DNA of 64,000 nucleotides from Adiantum capillus-veneris. Its lineage: Eukaryota > Streptophyta > Polypodiopsida > Polypodiales > Pteridaceae. This document shows positions 63,201 to 64,000 of this stretch, in pieces. The notes under the pieces were generated by a model. That model saw nothing but the letters and a program-made list of their open reading frames with translations, was not told the DNA's origin and did not search any database. Position 1 is the stretch's first letter. Every line of letters begins with the position of its first letter. Where the stretch lies: contig CM043962.1 of NCBI GenBank assembly GCA_014529385.2, forward strand, positions 43,465,598 through 43,529,597. The letters run 5' to 3'. Position numbers and translations under genes: made by a program.

Positions 63201-64000
63201 CCCATGTTAGATAAATGGGAATATGAAGGTCGAAATCATACAAGTAGGGCACCCAAAAGGAGGACACAAGGGGCACACCAGACAAAATCTGGGAAAAGTC
63301 CCCCATGATGCCTAGACTCTAGAAAAGCCTCAAAAGGCCACGCGCAACCACAAAGAAGCCCTCACTCACAAGATCTAGACGAAAAACCCAAGAGATAACC
63401 TCCAAAACTCTTAACACCCCTCTCAGGGCTTGGGTACACAACAAGACCAAGAATCTAGGAGTTAAAGTGACAAAGGTATCAAGCACACCTCTCTACAGAA
63501 TATCGCAGGCCCAAGATAGACAATCCTCTCCTCCAATGGCAACAAGTGCTAGCAACCGCCATCAGAGTCCGCCAGACTCTAGAAACCTGTGTCATGCATA
63601 CTCCTACCCCAATACACCATGCCCACATCAATAGCTATGGTTATAGAAAAAATCAAAGGTCCGCCATGCCTCCTCTAGGAACTAGTTGAGACATCCTACT
63701 CCATTGTCTAGCTCACAATGCTAGAAGGTAACATACATGTCCCGTACCAGAGTATCACAAAGACGTACAACCTTTGACTCGTGTACCACACCGTCCTCCA
63801 AAGATTGAATAGGTCATCTACGCTTTGCCAAGAAAGTAGGAGTCACCACCTAATCCTGGTCCTCAGAAAGAAAGAAAGCTAACGAGTTCTATGCACCTAC
63901 AAGTCTTTGTGTCTCTGATGAAGATGAAGGAAGGTGAATGAAATTGGCCTGTGGGGCGGTAGGCTTTGGCTTTCACCCGAAATTCTTTACTTTACTTTAG
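63201..64000. other. No firm feature; possible upstream LINE sequence
   Basis: The minus strand has partly open but stop-interrupted frames and no RT core motif that I can identify. Nothing convincing on the plus strand. Confidence 0.4.

Noticed and set aside
1-64000. CRISPR arrays, tRNA or rRNA genes, bacterial operons
   Set aside because: No regular spacer arrays, cloverleaf-forming genes or Shine-Dalgarno-led gene clusters were seen. The content is that of a plant nuclear genome.

Overview
The window looks like a repeat-dominated stretch of a large vascular-plant nuclear genome. The evidence is plant-type Ty3/gypsy and Ty1/copia LTR retrotransposons with initiator-tRNA-Met-like or other tRNA-like primer sites, GT-AG introns in a short ankyrin-repeat gene, a plant-type cytochrome P450 exon scrap, plant telomere-type TTTAGGG motifs and many long (GA)n arrays. 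I cannot decide from sequence alone between a gymnosperm, a fern/lycophyte or a large angiosperm genome. Nothing bacterial or organellar was recognised.

Layout. (1) 388-10669 is a young 10.3-kb Ty3/gypsy element of Tat type on the minus strand (element A): two almost identical 2.08-kb LTRs, a duplicated pair of small leader ORFs, gag, protease-RT, and a second ORF with two RNase H domains and integrase. (2) 10670-15740 is older debris: degenerate tandem repeats, a dispersed ~430-bp repeat present twice, and a minus-strand gypsy RT/RNase H relic. (3) 15745-43127 is a nest of insertions. A decayed plus-strand gypsy element C (primer site, gag, then zinc knuckles, protease, RT, RNase H and integrase from 35.2 to 40.7 kb) is split inside gag by about 16.5 kb of foreign DNA. 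That DNA carries gypsy element B (19531-33369, LTRs ~0.49 kb, extra 3' ORF), whose RT is in turn split by a nearly intact copia element (23433-28607, perfect CTCAG target duplication). Past its truncated integrase, element C continues into a second retropepsin-like domain and a stretch with repeated W-V-P-K motifs. (4) 43128-54900 is mostly anonymous DNA with copia RT scraps, an SR-rich pseudo-exon, a P450 exon fragment, a perfect GC-rich 116-bp foldback and a small hairpin. (5) 54912-55534 holds the last four exons of an ankyrin-repeat gene on the minus strand, the best host-gene candidate. (6) 56289-62551 is a degenerate minus-strand chromovirus (element R) with CCCCA target duplication, inserted into the 3' end of a LINE-like sequence that resumes at 62552.

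How the parts relate. Most of the coding capacity is retrotransposon gag-pol. Each element except copia shows several frameshifts or stops, and copia has a single in-frame TAG between its gag and pol halves, so none is obviously autonomous as read. Relative age by LTR divergence, judged by eye, runs from copia and A (youngest) through R to B, with C oldest. The only host gene with intact splice sites is the ankyrin gene; its upstream exons are not in view and may lie beyond a very long intron filled by the LINE and chromovirus.
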